This document shows positions 7,968-16,819 of a stretch of DNA of 64,000 nucleotides, piece after piece. Made by a program: the position numbers and the translations under genes. Each line of letters opens with the position of its first letter. The first letter of the stretch is position 1. The DNA lies in contig NZ_LWLB01000035.1 of the NCBI RefSeq assembly GCF_001905145.1, positions 310,001 through 374,000 of the forward strand, written 5' to 3'. This DNA comes from Nocardiopsis sp. TSRI0078 (GTDB lineage Bacteria; Actinomycetota; Actinomycetes; Streptosporangiales; Streptosporangiaceae). The notes below the pieces were generated by a model. That model was not told where the DNA came from. It did no database searches and was given only the letters and a program-made list of their open reading frames with translations.

Positions 7968-8804
7968 TCACCGGACCCTGCGCGCGGCGGCGCGCACGAT
8001 CGGCTTGGGCAGGAGGCGCAGGATGCCCGTGGCGGCCTTGTACTGGGCGCCGGGGACGACGCTGGGGCGTCCGGCGGCCCAGGCGGCGAGGGACTCGCGG
8101 ACGACCTGGTCCTTGGAGACGAACGCGAACGCGGGCAGGCCGCTCTCCTGGACCCTGCGGGTCATGTCGGTGCGCACGAAGCCGGGCAGGACGGCGGTGA
8201 CGTGCACGCCGTGCTCGGAGACCTCGGCGGCGACGCTCTCGCTCCACAGGCTGACGAACTTCTTCCCGGCGCCGTACACCGATCCGCCGGGGTTGGCGGT
8301 GACCTCGCCCGCGACGGAGGAGAGGTTGATGACGCCGAGCCTGCTGGCCCGGTCCAGCCCCGCCTTCCTGCGGGCGATCTGCACCGGCAGGACGGCACGC
8401 GCCAGCTGGATGACCGCGCGCACGTTGAGGTCGAGCATGGCGTCGATCTCGGCGGGGTCCTGCTCCGTGAAGGGGCCTCCGTCACCGCGTCCGGCGTTGT
8501 TGACGAGCAGGTCGACGGGGGCGTCGGCGCCGCTGCCGTCGGCCGACAGGCGCTCGACGACCCGGGAGAGGCCCTCGTCGGTGCCGAGGTCGGCGGGCAG
8601 GGAGCGGGCACGGGTCCCGTAGCGGAGGCGGAGCTCCTCGGCGAGGGCTTCGAGCGCCTTGCCCCGGCGGGCCACCAGGACCAGGGAGTAGCCGCGCTCG
8701 GCGAGCCTGCGGGCGTACTCCTCGCCGATCCCGGTGGAGGCGCCGGTGACCAGCGCGGTCCGGGTGTGGTCGGAGGTCTCGGAGGTGCCGGCCGCTTCGC
8801 TCAT
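7968..8804 (-). CDS. Short-chain dehydrogenase/reductase
   Basis: 278 residues with the classical SDR signatures: NAD(P) loop TGASTGIG at about residues 20-27, NNAG at about 105-108, and a catalytic Tyr and Lys in YGAGKKF. Arg residues after the second strand (VARRGKALEAL) favour NADP. The C-terminus has a basic hydrophobic tail, as in the DltE/YqjQ-like group. The substrate is unknown. It lies upstream of hisE on the same strand but 137 bases away, probably separately transcribed. It is divergent from the methyltransferase gene. Confidence 0.88.
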   Translation of the reverse strand: MSEAAGTSETSDHTRTALVTGASTGIGEEYARRLAERGYSLVLVARRGKALEALAEELRLRYGTRARSLPADLGTDEGLSRVVERLSADGSGADAPVDLLVNNAGRGDGGPFTEQDPAEIDAMLDLNVRAVIQLARAVLPVQIARRKAGLDRASRLGVINLSSVAGEVTANPGGSVYGAGKKFVSLWSESVAAEVSEHGVHVTAVLPGFVRTDMTRRVQESGLPAFAFVSKDQVVRESLAAWAAGRPSVVPGAQYKAATGILRLLPKPIVRAAARRVR

Positions 8805-8951
8805 ATCCCCAGAGTAGGGCGTCGCGGAGGCGGATCCCCGAGGGCTCCGGGTTCCGGGGCGGGCCCGTCCACGGCCGTTCCGGTCCGTCTTTTCCCGATG
8901 TGTCGGCCGCGCCGCCTCCACTGGAGGGGGCCGAGGCGTTAGCGTTCGGGT

Positions 8952-9659
8952 ATGTCCGAGACACACAGTCCCACCGGACCCTTCTCCTCCCTGAGGTTGG
9001 ACGAGCGCCTGCGTGACACACGGCTGTTCTTCAGCCAGGCGCTGCGGACCTTCCACGCCACCGGTTCCATCGTTCCCAGCAGCGGTGCCCTGGCCCACGC
9101 GATGGCCGAGTACGTCCGGCGGCGACCCGAACCCGACCGGCCGCTGCGCATCCTGGAGGCGGGCGCGGGCACCGGCGCGATCAGCCGCGGGATCGCCGCG
9201 GCGATGCGTCCCGGGGACACCGCCGACCTCGTCGAGGCCAACCCCGAGTTCGCCGCCTACGTCGAGGGCCTGATGGAGACGGACCCGGTCATGTCCGGGG
9301 TCTCCGACCGCGTCAGGGTGCACGCCAAGCTCGTCAACGACATGGGCACCGACCGCTCCTACGACGTGATCGTGTCGGGCCTGCCGTTCGCGAACTTCGA
9401 CGTCGACACCGTCCGGGAGATCCTCGACTACTACTTCGAGGTGCTCGAACCGGGCGGGACCCTGTCCTTCTACGGCTACCTCTACACCAAGGAGGTCAAG
9501 GCCGTCATCGCCCGCCGCGAGGACTACCTGCGCCAGGCGCGTACGAGCTGGCTGGTGCAGGACCGGATCGACCGGTACGGCATCGGCTCCGAGAAGGTGT
9601 TCGCCAACATCCCGCCCGCGTGGGTCCACCACCTGCGCAAGCCCGAGAAGACCACCTGA
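8952..9659 (+). CDS. Class I SAM methyltransferase, PmtA/rRNA-dimethylase-like
   Basis: 235 residues. It shows motif I LRILEAGAGTGAISRGIA (about 71-88), an acidic residue ending strand 2 (ADLVEANPEF), and the motif IV-like VSGLPFANF, close to the (N/S)xPF/Y found in enzymes that methylate amino groups. The N-terminal helix (LFFSQALRTFHATGSIVPSS) is typical of phospholipid N-methyltransferases and their relatives. Lipid or amine methylation is likely, with the substrate unproven. A terminator hairpin follows at once. Confidence 0.8.
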   Translation: MSETHSPTGPFSSLRLDERLRDTRLFFSQALRTFHATGSIVPSSGALAHAMAEYVRRRPEPDRPLRILEAGAGTGAISRGIAAAMRPGDTADLVEANPEFAAYVEGLMETDPVMSGVSDRVRVHAKLVNDMGTDRSYDVIVSGLPFANFDVDTVREILDYYFEVLEPGGTLSFYGYLYTKEVKAVIARREDYLRQARTSWLVQDRIDRYGIGSEKVFANIPPAWVHHLRKPEKTT

Positions 9660-9699
9660 GCCCTTCCGGCCCCACCCCGCCGGACCCCTCCCAGCCACC

Positions 9700-9726
9700 G
9701 GGCCCGCCACTCCACGTGGCGGGCCC
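9700..9726 (+). terminator. Terminator after the methyltransferase
   Basis: GGGCCCGCCAC (9700-9710) pairs perfectly with GTGGCGGGCCC (9716-9726), loop TCCAC, 40 bases after the stop. Confidence 0.65.
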
Positions 9727-10345
9727 CTCCACGTCCGGGGCGGCGAACCGGGTGTCCGCACGGCCACGGCCCCACGTCACGCACGGACGGCGACGGACGA
9801 CGCTGAGGTCGGCGGGGTCGGCGGGGGCCGCGGAGACCGTGCCAGCCGCGGGTCGCACACGCGACGCCTCCGGCCGGCGCACCGGTGCCCGTCCGGTCGG
9901 CACCCGCACCATGTGCTTCATGGCACGTCCCCTGCGCCGGGGACGGCCGGAGGAGGACCTTCCGGGCCGTACACGCCCGGATCCTCGCGACAGCGGGTGA
10001 TCGCGGGATCGCTCGGACCGCAGGACGCGGCTTTCCTGTGCTTTTGCAGCCGATTCGTGACCTGCATCACCGGAAGCTGGTGTCGCAGGTACGGGCGGGG
10101 CGGGGGTAGTCTCGCGTTGACTTCTTGCGGACCGGTTCTTTGCGTCTGGCGTGACCTATTTACCCGCATACACGTGAAAAGTCCCTGAGGGACTCTCCCC
10201 ACATCCCCCGAAGTCCCATCCCGTGCCACAAGCCCTGGGACCACTCTTCCCGCACCCGTTATCAGTGTGAACCAGCATCATGCGCGCGGAATCGTACAGA
10301 TCACCCTATTTCCCCAGGTCACTGTGGACCGACGGAGGAGGCAAC
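9727..10345 (+). other. Intergenic region and 5' leader of the GH15 gene
   Basis: I see no convincing gene here. The 3' half is less GC-rich and ends in the ribosome site GGAGGAGG (10334-10341). A small hairpin, AGTCCC-TGA-GGGACT (10180-10194), lies in the probable untranslated leader. A TTGACT at 10119-10124 may be a -35 element, but no good -10 is visible. Confidence 0.4.
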
Positions 10346-12715
10346 GTGACGCTCACCCAAGCGGTCGAGGCGGTTCCGGGATTCCCGGAGAGCACCGTTC
10401 CGGCGGCCATGCCCGTGGACGTCAGGCAGCGTGTCTCCGCCCTGGCCCGGACCTCGCGGCTGCTCGTCGCCTGCGACTACGACGGCGCCCTCGCCCCGGT
10501 CGACCCCGCGCACGGGCGGCCGCTGCCCGAGGCGCTGCGCGCGCTGCGCGACCTGGCGGACCTGCCCGGCACCGTGTGCGCGGTCATCTCCGCCCGCCCC
10601 CTGCGGGACCTGGCCGCGCTCTCGCGCCTGCCCGCCGAGGTGCGCCTGGTGGGCGCGCACGGGACCGAGTTCGACACCGACCTGACGATCGACCCCGGAC
10701 ACACCGCGACCGGGCCCGGCGCCCCGCCCTCGGACAAGGCCGCCGCCCTGGAGCTGCTCCGCGAGCAGGTCGAGGCGGGTGCCATCCTCTACATCGGCGG
10801 CGGTGACGGCGAGGAGCCCGTCTTCATGCGGCTGACCGGCGCCGACGCCGGCGTGCGGGTCGGCGAGGAGCCCACCGTGGCCGCCCACCGCGTGCCCGAC
10901 ACCCCGACCGCCGCGTCCCTGCTGTCCGTGCTGGCCACCGAGCGCCGCTCCTGGGTCTTCGGCGAGCGCCCCACCCCCATCGAGCGCATGTCGATGCTCT
11001 CCAACCAGAGCTCGGTCGCCCTTGTCGGCCCGGACGCGCGCCTGCTCTGGTTCTGCCACCCCGAGCCCGACTCCGGCGCCCTGTTCGCCGAGGTCCTGGG
11101 CGGTCGGCAGGCGGGCGTGTTCGCCGTCTCCCCCGCCCACGGCGGCCTGCCGCTGGGCCAGCGCTACCTGCCCGGCACCATGACCGTGCGCACCCGCTGG
11201 TCGCGCATGGACGTCACCGACTACCTCGCCCACGGCACGACGCGGGGCCGTACCGACCTCGTCCGGGTGATCGGCGGCGTCACCCCGGCGACCGTCGAGT
11301 TCGCGCCCCGCCCCGACTTCGGCCGCGCGCCCGTGCGCATCACCCGCCGGGAGAACGGCCTGCTCGTGGAGGGCGCCGACTTCCCGATGGCGCTGTACTC
11401 GCCGGGAGTGGACTGGGAGGTCGAGCACGACGGCGTCGCCGACGTCGCCCGCGCGGTCGTCCACCCGTCCTCGGAACGGCCGGTGGTGCTGGAGCTGCGC
11501 TGCGGCACCGACTCCCTCGTGCCCGGAACCCTGCCCGAGTCCGAGCGCCGGCGGATGGCCGACGAGCACTGGTCGACCTGGCTCGACGGCCTCACCCTGC
11601 CCGACACCGCCCAGCAGCTCGCGGCGCGCTCCGCCCTCACCCTGCGCGGGCTGTGCACCCCGTCCGGCGGTGTGATGGCCGCCGCGACCACGTCGCTGCC
11701 CGAGGAGATCGGCGGAGTCCGCAACTGGGACTACCGGTACTGCTGGCTGCGCGACGGTGCCCTGACCGTGCAGTCGCTGGTCTCCCTGGGCTCGACCGCC
11801 GAGGCCGAGGACTTCCTGGACTGGGTGCACCGGGTCGTGGACTCGCTGCCCGGCCCGGAGATGCTGCGCCCGCTGTACTCGCTGCGGGGCACCGACCTGC
11901 GTCCGGAGGAGGTCGTGGAGTCGCTGTCCGGGTACGCGGGCTCGCGGCCGGTCCGGATCGGCAACCTGGCCGACCACCAGGTGCAGCTGGACGTGTTCGG
12001 CCCCGTCGTGGAGCTGATCGCGCAGCTGTCGTCGGTGCGCGGCACGCTCGCCGACCGCGACTGGGACCTGGTGCGGTCGATGGCCGAGGCCGTCGCCCGC
12101 CGCTGGCACGAGCCCGACCACGGCATCTGGGAGGAGCGCGACGAGCCCCGTCAGCGCGTCTACTCCAAGGTGATGTGCTGGGTGACCCTGGACCGCGCCG
12201 TCACCCTGGCCGGGCGGTACGGCCGCGAGGTGGACCCGTCCTGGCGGGGACTGCGCGAGGACATCGCCGCCGAGGTGCTGGAGAGGGGCTGGAACGAGCA
12301 GGCGCAGGCCTTCACGACCGCCTACGACGGCACCGACCTGGACGCGGCGTCGCTGCACATCGGCCTGTCCGGACTGATCGACCCGGCCGACGAGCGCTTC
12401 CAGGCCACCGTGACGGCCGTGGAGGCGGAACTGCGCAGCGGCCCGACGGTCTACCGCTACCACCGCGACGACGGCCTGCCCGGCGGTGAGGGCGGCTTCC
12501 ACCTGTGCACGACGTGGCTGATCGAGGCGTACCTGCTGACCGGGCGCCGCGCGGAGGCCGAGGAGCTGTTCAAGCACCTGGTGGACTGCGCCGGACCGAC
12601 CGGGCTCATCCCGGAGGAGTTCGACCCGGTCACCGAGCGCGCCCTGGGCAACCACCCGCAGGCGTACTCGCACCTGGGCCTGATCCGCTGTGCCCAGCTG
12701 CTCGACCGCTTCTGA
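10346..12715 (+). CDS. Fusion of a trehalose-phosphatase-like domain and GH15 glucoamylase/trehalase
   Basis: 789 residues from GTG 10346, chosen for its GGAGGAGG site. Residues ~20-215 form a HAD domain like trehalose-6-phosphate phosphatase (VACDYDGALAPV, VISARPLRDL, RLVGAHGTEFD). The usual GDDxTDE acidic motif reads GGGDGEEPVF, so phosphatase activity is uncertain. Residues ~230-789 are a GH15 domain of the trehalase/glucoamylase type: NWDYRYCWLRDG, the general-acid region HGIWEERDEPRQ, and the general-base region PEEFDPVTERALGNHPQA followed by YSHLGLI. Activity in trehalose or alpha-glucan turnover is likely, in the cytoplasm since there is no signal peptide. A 13-base hairpin ends the gene. 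Confidence 0.9.
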   Translation: MTLTQAVEAVPGFPESTVPAAMPVDVRQRVSALARTSRLLVACDYDGALAPVDPAHGRPLPEALRALRDLADLPGTVCAVISARPLRDLAALSRLPAEVRLVGAHGTEFDTDLTIDPGHTATGPGAPPSDKAAALELLREQVEAGAILYIGGGDGEEPVFMRLTGADAGVRVGEEPTVAAHRVPDTPTAASLLSVLATERRSWVFGERPTPIERMSMLSNQSSVALVGPDARLLWFCHPEPDSGALFAEVLGGRQAGVFAVSPAHGGLPLGQRYLPGTMTVRTRWSRMDVTDYLAHGTTRGRTDLVRVIGGVTPATVEFAPRPDFGRAPVRITRRENGLLVEGADFPMALYSPGVDWEVEHDGVADVARAVVHPSSERPVVLELRCGTDSLVPGTLPESERRRMADEHWSTWLDGLTLPDTAQQLAARSALTLRGLCTPSGGVMAAATTSLPEEIGGVRNWDYRYCWLRDGALTVQSLVSLGSTAEAEDFLDWVHRVVDSLPGPEMLRPLYSLRGTDLRPEEVVESLSGYAGSRPVRIGNLADHQVQLDVFGPVVELIAQLSSVRGTLADRDWDLVRSMAEAVARRWHEPDHGIWEERDEPRQRVYSKVMCWVTLDRAVTLAGRYGREVDPSWRGLREDIAAEVLERGWNEQAQAFTTAYDGTDLDAASLHIGLSGLIDPADERFQATVTAVEAELRSGPTVYRYHRDDGLPGGEGGFHLCTTWLIEAYLLTGRRAEAEELFKHLVDCAGPTGLIPEEFDPVTERALGNHPQAYSHLGLIRCAQLLDRF

Positions 12716-12737
12716 GACGGCGACGGTGGAAAGCCGC

Positions 12738-12766
12738 GGTGGCCGTGGGGGCGCCCCACGGCCACC
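12738..12766 (+). terminator. Terminator after the GH15 fusion gene
   Basis: GGTGGCCGTGGGG (12738-12750) pairs perfectly with CCCCACGGCCACC (12754-12766) around a 3-base loop. Confidence 0.7.
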
Positions 12767-12939
12767 CCTCATGTCCGCGTGCCGGGTTCCCCGCCGGGCG
12801 GCGGAGGAACCTGGCTGGCCAGGTACGGGAAAAGACCGGAGGCGAGGATTCCGGGAGCTGTGACGAGGAAACACCAGGAACTGCCACGTTGGGTAGCGAT
12901 CGTGGCACCCTGAGTTCCATTTTTCCCGTAAGGAAGCAC

Positions 12940-13272
12940 ATGTCCCGTTTCTCCGGCCTGAGGCGCGCCCTCGCGACCGGCGCCGCGGCCGTCGTCCTCG
13001 GCACCGTCCTCACGCCCGTCCCGGCCTCCGCGCTGGTGTTGGACTGCGACACCTTCACGCACCACAACGACGACCACCTGGGTATCGCCTTCTGCACCAA
13101 CCCCACCGACCGCACCATGAGGTTCCGTGCGGTCGTCGTGTGCGGCTGGGCTCCGGACGTGAACGGCAACTGGGCCACAGTGGCTCCGGGGAGGTCCGGC
13201 GAGTCCAGGGGCCAGTGTGCCTGGCACAGTAGCGGGGTCGGCGCCATCGGCGTCGACGAGCGCACCGTCTGA
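12940..13272 (+). CDS. Small secreted protein of unknown function
   Basis: 110 residues starting at an ATG with GTAAGGAAG upstream. A clear signal peptide (basic RRA, then an Ala/Val-rich core and the cleavage-site pattern PASA before LVLDC) leaves a mature protein of about 78 residues. The mature part has four Cys (DCDTF, AFCTN, VVCGW, GQCAW), which suggests two disulfides outside the cell, and an Ala/Gly-rich tail. No known family is recognised. It resembles the many small disulfide-bonded secreted proteins of actinomycetes. Confidence 0.7.
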   Translation: MSRFSGLRRALATGAAAVVLGTVLTPVPASALVLDCDTFTHHNDDHLGIAFCTNPTDRTMRFRAVVVCGWAPDVNGNWATVAPGRSGESRGQCAWHSSGVGAIGVDERTV

Positions 13273-13376
13273 CGCACGAACCGGATCTCGCGGCTCCGCT
13301 CCCCGCCCGCACGCCGTCTCGGGGGCGCGGGCGGGCGCTCACGGGACGGGGCCGCGCCTGGAACGCCATCCGTTGA

Positions 13377-13423
13377 GGTTCCCGGTTTCCCGACCGCCCC
13401 CGCAGATCGGGAACCCGGGAACC
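13377..13423. terminator. Long hairpin downstream of the secreted protein gene
   Basis: A 17-base inverted repeat with one mismatch (13377-13393 with 13407-13423; core GGTTCCCGG / CCCGGGAACC) lies about 105 bases after the stop at 13272. A second short hairpin, CCCCTCC/GGAGGGG, is at 13453-13471. The rest of the gap 13273-13694 shows no gene, but it contains a 12-base direct repeat AGGGCAGGTCGA at about 13635 and 13660. Confidence 0.5.
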
Positions 13424-13694
13424 CCTTCGGCACACAGACACCCCACCACAACCCCCTCCTGTACGGAGGGGACGGCTCCGGGAGGAGAGCCCGGAAGCCG
13501 TGTGGGGCCCGCGGCTCCCCGGGGGGAACCGCGTCCGACGCCAGGAGAGCGCCGTAGTCCGTTACCTGCCCGTGATATTTGCTCCCAATCATCTTCACGC
13601 GCAGGAATGTCAGATCGCACCGTGTGATCGCCCAGGGCAGGTCGACACGCCCGAGGGCAGGTCGATTCGGGGGCACGTGTTCCCCGGGCCTTTG

Positions 13695-14465
13695 CTACCC
13701 CATCGCTCCGGGGATGGCGGCGACCAGGCCGCCGTCGATGACCAGGTCCTGCCCGTTGACGTAGGCCGCCTCGTCGGAGGCGAGGAAGGCGACGGCGCCC
13801 GCGACGTCGTCGGCGGTACCGAGGCGTCCCGCCACCACGTCGGCGGTGACGGTGTCCCTCTCCCCGGCGGAGAGGGCGGAGTGGAACATCGGGGTCTCGA
13901 TGTAGCCGGGGCTCACCGAGTTGACCCGGATCCCCCTCGGCCCCAGTTCCGCCGCGAGGGTGTGCGCCAGGTTGTGCACCGCGGCCTTGGTCGCCGCGTA
14001 CAGGGCGGCTCCGGGCATGCCCCGGTGCAGCGTCCACGACGCGTTGATCACGATCGCCGCGTGGTCGGACAGCAGCGGAAGCGCCTTTTGGACGGTGAAG
14101 AACACCCCCTTGAAGTTGATGTCCACGAGGCGGTCGAACTCGGCCTCGGTGACGTCCCCACTGGGCTGGAAGGAGGCGACGCCCGCGTTGGCGAAGACCA
14201 CGTCCAGCCGCCCGTAGCGGTCCTGGACGCGCTCCGCCAGCGCGTCGAGGTCGGTGAGGCTCGCCGCGTCACCGCGTACCGCGAGGAGGCGGTCCCCGCC
14301 GCCCAGGTCCTCGACCGCGGCGTCCAGCCGGTTCTTGTCGCGCCCGGTGACGACCACCCGCGCGCCCTCGGAGAGCAGCCTTCGCGCGGTGGCCAGTCCC
14401 ATGCCGCTCGTGCCGCCGGTGATGAGTGCGGTCCTGTCGTCGAACCGTGAAGTGCCGTGTGTCAT
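13695..14465 (-). CDS. Short-chain dehydrogenase/reductase
   Basis: 256 residues with complete classical SDR motifs: TGGTSGMG at about 15-22, NAG at about 92, catalytic Ser in INASW, YAATK at about 157, and the C-terminal PGYIETPMF. Arg-Asp-Lys after strand 2 (VVTGRDKNRLD) suggests NADP. It lies 80 bases downstream of an XRE regulator on the same strand and is probably controlled by it. The substrate is unknown; the family includes 3-oxoacyl reductase-like enzymes. Confidence 0.9.
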   Translation of the reverse strand: MTHGTSRFDDRTALITGGTSGMGLATARRLLSEGARVVVTGRDKNRLDAAVEDLGGGDRLLAVRGDAASLTDLDALAERVQDRYGRLDVVFANAGVASFQPSGDVTEAEFDRLVDINFKGVFFTVQKALPLLSDHAAIVINASWTLHRGMPGAALYAATKAAVHNLAHTLAAELGPRGIRVNSVSPGYIETPMFHSALSAGERDTVTADVVAGRLGTADDVAGAVAFLASDEAAYVNGQDLVIDGGLVAAIPGAMG

Positions 14466-14545
14466 GGCACCAACGTCCCAGCCGGCACCCGGCCCCGACA
14501 GTGCGCGTCCATCCGGGGAGTGGCACCACCAGGTTCGGCGCGCGG

Positions 14546-15400
14546 TCAGGCCGGGGCGTCGATCCGGACGCGCGTCAGCCGTTCGAGCCGGTCCCCGGTC
14601 CCGGTGCCGGGACGCGGGTTGTACAGCTCCAGGTGCCAGTCCGGACGGTCGGCCACCGTCAGGACCGTCTTGTCGAAGACCAGGTCGCCCGCCTCGGGGT
14701 GCAGGACCGCCTTCACCGCCTGGAGGTGGTCGCCCACGTCGTGGCGGGCCCACAGCCGGGCGAACTCGGGGCTCACGGCGCTGAGGTCCTCGACCACCCG
14801 GGCGAACTCCGGGTCGTCGGGGAAGTGCGCCGCGTCGGCGCGGAAGGCGGCGACGACGTCCGGCGCGACGGAGGCCCAGTGGACGTGCAGGTCGCGGTAC
14901 CGGGCGTTGGTGAAGAACGTGACGAGGCAGTTGTGGTCGGTGTCGCCGTAGCCGAACACCGTCCGCGCCGCGTCGTTGACCGCGAGCAGGTGCCAGTACC
15001 GGTCCCGCAGCATCGCGGGCCGCGGCGTCCACGCGTCGATCAGGTTCCGCAGCTCCGGGGTGACCGGGGCGTCGCGCGCCCCGCCGGGCCGAGGCGGGTT
15101 GAGGCCGGCCAGCACGTACAGGTGCGCGCGCTCGGGCCCGGTCAGGCGCAGCGCCCGGCTGATCGCGTCGAGCACCTCGGCCGAGGCGTTGATGTCGCGG
15201 CCCTGTTCGAGCCAGGTGTACCAGGAGACGCCGACCCCGGCCAGCACGGCGACCTCCTCGCGCCGCAGGCCCGGTGTCCGGCGCCTGCCGCCCTCGGCCA
15301 TGCCGACGTCGCCGGGGGTGAGCCGCGCCCGTCGGGTGCGCAGGAAGTCGCGGAGCTGTTCGCGGCGGTGCCGCGCCGCCGCGGGGGTCTCGCTGGCCAT
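14546..15400 (-). CDS. XRE regulator with MmyB-like ligand-binding domain
   Basis: 284 residues. An N-terminal helix-turn-helix (about 30-95: RRTPGLRREEVAVLAGVGVS, WYTWLEQGRDINAS) is followed by a MmyB/PAS-like domain (about 110-275: NDAARTVFGYGDTDHNCL, FARLWARHDV). Members such as MmyB regulate antibiotic or fatty-acid-linked genes and bind lipid ligands. It is directly upstream of the SDR at 13695-14465 and often pairs with such oxidoreductases as regulator and target. Confidence 0.88.
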   Translation of the reverse strand: MASETPAAARHRREQLRDFLRTRRARLTPGDVGMAEGGRRRTPGLRREEVAVLAGVGVSWYTWLEQGRDINASAEVLDAISRALRLTGPERAHLYVLAGLNPPRPGGARDAPVTPELRNLIDAWTPRPAMLRDRYWHLLAVNDAARTVFGYGDTDHNCLVTFFTNARYRDLHVHWASVAPDVVAAFRADAAHFPDDPEFARVVEDLSAVSPEFARLWARHDVGDHLQAVKAVLHPEAGDLVFDKTVLTVADRPDWHLELYNPRPGTGTGDRLERLTRVRIDAPA

Positions 15401-15452
15401 GCGCCATGGTAACCACGGCCGGTCCGGCCCTCCGATGCCCGGGGACCTCCCG

Positions 15453-15926
15453 TCAGCCCGACGCCGACCCGCCGCGCCGTTCGTGGCGCGAGCGCGCGAG
15501 GCGGTGGGCCCTGCCCAGCAGCTCGCGGACCGCCGCGTCGGTCCGCCTGCCCGGGTCGACCACCGCGAGCCAGCCGAGGGTGCCGTAGACGGGGTGCGCG
15601 ATCACGGTGTCGGTGGCCCCGGGGTCGGCGTCGACGGCCTGCTCACGGGGCTCGCGTCCGGTCCAGTGGACGAAGGACTCCCTCCCCGCGGCGATGTTGA
15701 CGCGGAACGCGCCCGGGCGGTCCAGCCGCGATCCCTCATCGCCGGGGTAGTCCTTGGTCACGATCGTCGCGAAGGGCTGGGTGGCCTGCGGCATGACGCC
15801 GTCGGGCGCGTAGTAGAAGAAGGTGTCGCCCCAACTGATCTCCGGTGAGCCGTCCCCGGGTCGCGGCCTGAGGGCCAAGGCGCCGTCGAGCCCGCTCACG
15901 AAGCTGATGATCTCTTCCTCGGTCAT
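15453..15926 (-). CDS. DUF6194 family protein
   Basis: 157 residues. The opening MTEEEIISFVSGLDG, the central WGDTFFYYAPDG, then FATIVTKDYPGDE and LDRPGAFRVNIAAGRE are the conserved blocks I recall for DUF6194, a small cytoplasmic family of unknown function widespread in actinomycetes. No catalytic motif is evident. The C-terminal Arg-rich tail is variable. Confidence 0.72.
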   Translation of the reverse strand: MTEEEIISFVSGLDGALALRPRPGDGSPEISWGDTFFYYAPDGVMPQATQPFATIVTKDYPGDEGSRLDRPGAFRVNIAAGRESFVHWTGREPREQAVDADPGATDTVIAHPVYGTLGWLAVVDPGRRTDAAVRELLGRAHRLARSRHERRGGSASG

Positions 15927-15999
15927 GTGCTCCAGCGTTTCATTAAGGTGCTTGTGGAGGTCTGGAGACGATCACGGCCGGGAGGCAGGGGGTTTTGGG

Positions 16000-16728
16000 G
16001 TGCCGAACCTCAACTCGCCACGCATGCGCACGGTCGACGTCGCGCGGCGCGCCGGGTACTCCGTCCAGCAGGTACGCAACCTCGAACGCGACGGTGTTCT
16101 GCCTCCGGCGAGGCGCACGGCCTCGGGTCACCGGGTCTACGGGGAGGTCCACCTGCGCTCCGCGCTGGCCTACCGGGCCCTCGCGGCCGGTACCGGCCCG
16201 GTCGAGGCCAAGGGGATCATGCGTGCGGCGCACGGGTGCCCCGCCCCCGGGCTGCTCGCCCTCCTCGACACGGCCCACGCCCGGCTCGACCGTGAGCGCG
16301 GGGATCTCACGCTCGCCAGGGAGGCCGCCGAGGCCATCTCCGCCGAGCCGATCGGGGAGGTGCGTCCGTCGGACGCGATGGGCGTGTCCGAGCTGGCCGC
16401 CGCGCTCGGAGTGCGGCCCTCGACACTGCGGCACTGGGACACCGAGGGGCTCGTCGTTCCCGACCGCGTGTCCGTGCGGGGGACGCGGCGGTACTCGCCG
16501 GCCCAGGTGCGGGACGCCCGGATCGTCCACCAGCTGCGCGGCGCCGGATACCGCGTCGAGACCATCCGGAGGCTGGTGCCGGACCTGCCGCGCGGTCGCC
16601 GGTCGGAGGAGGTCGAAGCCGCGCTGGCGGCACGGGACGCGAGCATCGCGGTCCGCTCCCGGGCCCTCCTCGACGCCGCCGCCGAGATCGCCGCCCTCCT
16701 CCGGCTCACCGAGGACCCGTCGCCGTGA
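16000..16728 (+). CDS. Tandem MerR-type regulator with two DNA-binding domains
   Basis: 242 residues from GTG 16000, with GGAGG at 15981-15985; ATG 16024 is the alternative but has no ribosome site. Two separate MerR winged helices occur: residues 9-75 (TVDVARRAGYSVQQVRNLER, then GHRVYGEVHLRSALAYRAL) and about 125-195 (GVSELAAALGVRPSTLRHWD, then TRRYSPAQVRDARIVHQLR). A coiled helix ends the protein. Normal MerR proteins have one such domain per chain and dimerise, so this may bind a pseudo-palindrome as a monomer. The ligand and target are unknown. Confidence 0.82.
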   Translation: MPNLNSPRMRTVDVARRAGYSVQQVRNLERDGVLPPARRTASGHRVYGEVHLRSALAYRALAAGTGPVEAKGIMRAAHGCPAPGLLALLDTAHARLDRERGDLTLAREAAEAISAEPIGEVRPSDAMGVSELAAALGVRPSTLRHWDTEGLVVPDRVSVRGTRRYSPAQVRDARIVHQLRGAGYRVETIRRLVPDLPRGRRSEEVEAALAARDASIAVRSRALLDAAAEIAALLRLTEDPSP

Positions 16729-16819
16729 ACCCGGTGCGGGGCCCGCTCCCACCCGGGAACCGCCGGAGGGTCCACTCCAAGGGTGGCACTCCGGCGGCGT
16801 CCCGCGGCGCCGGAGGGCG

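Noticed and set aside
10119..10345. Riboswitch in the leader of the GH15 gene
   Set aside because: Only one short hairpin is visible and no known riboswitch core could be recognised.
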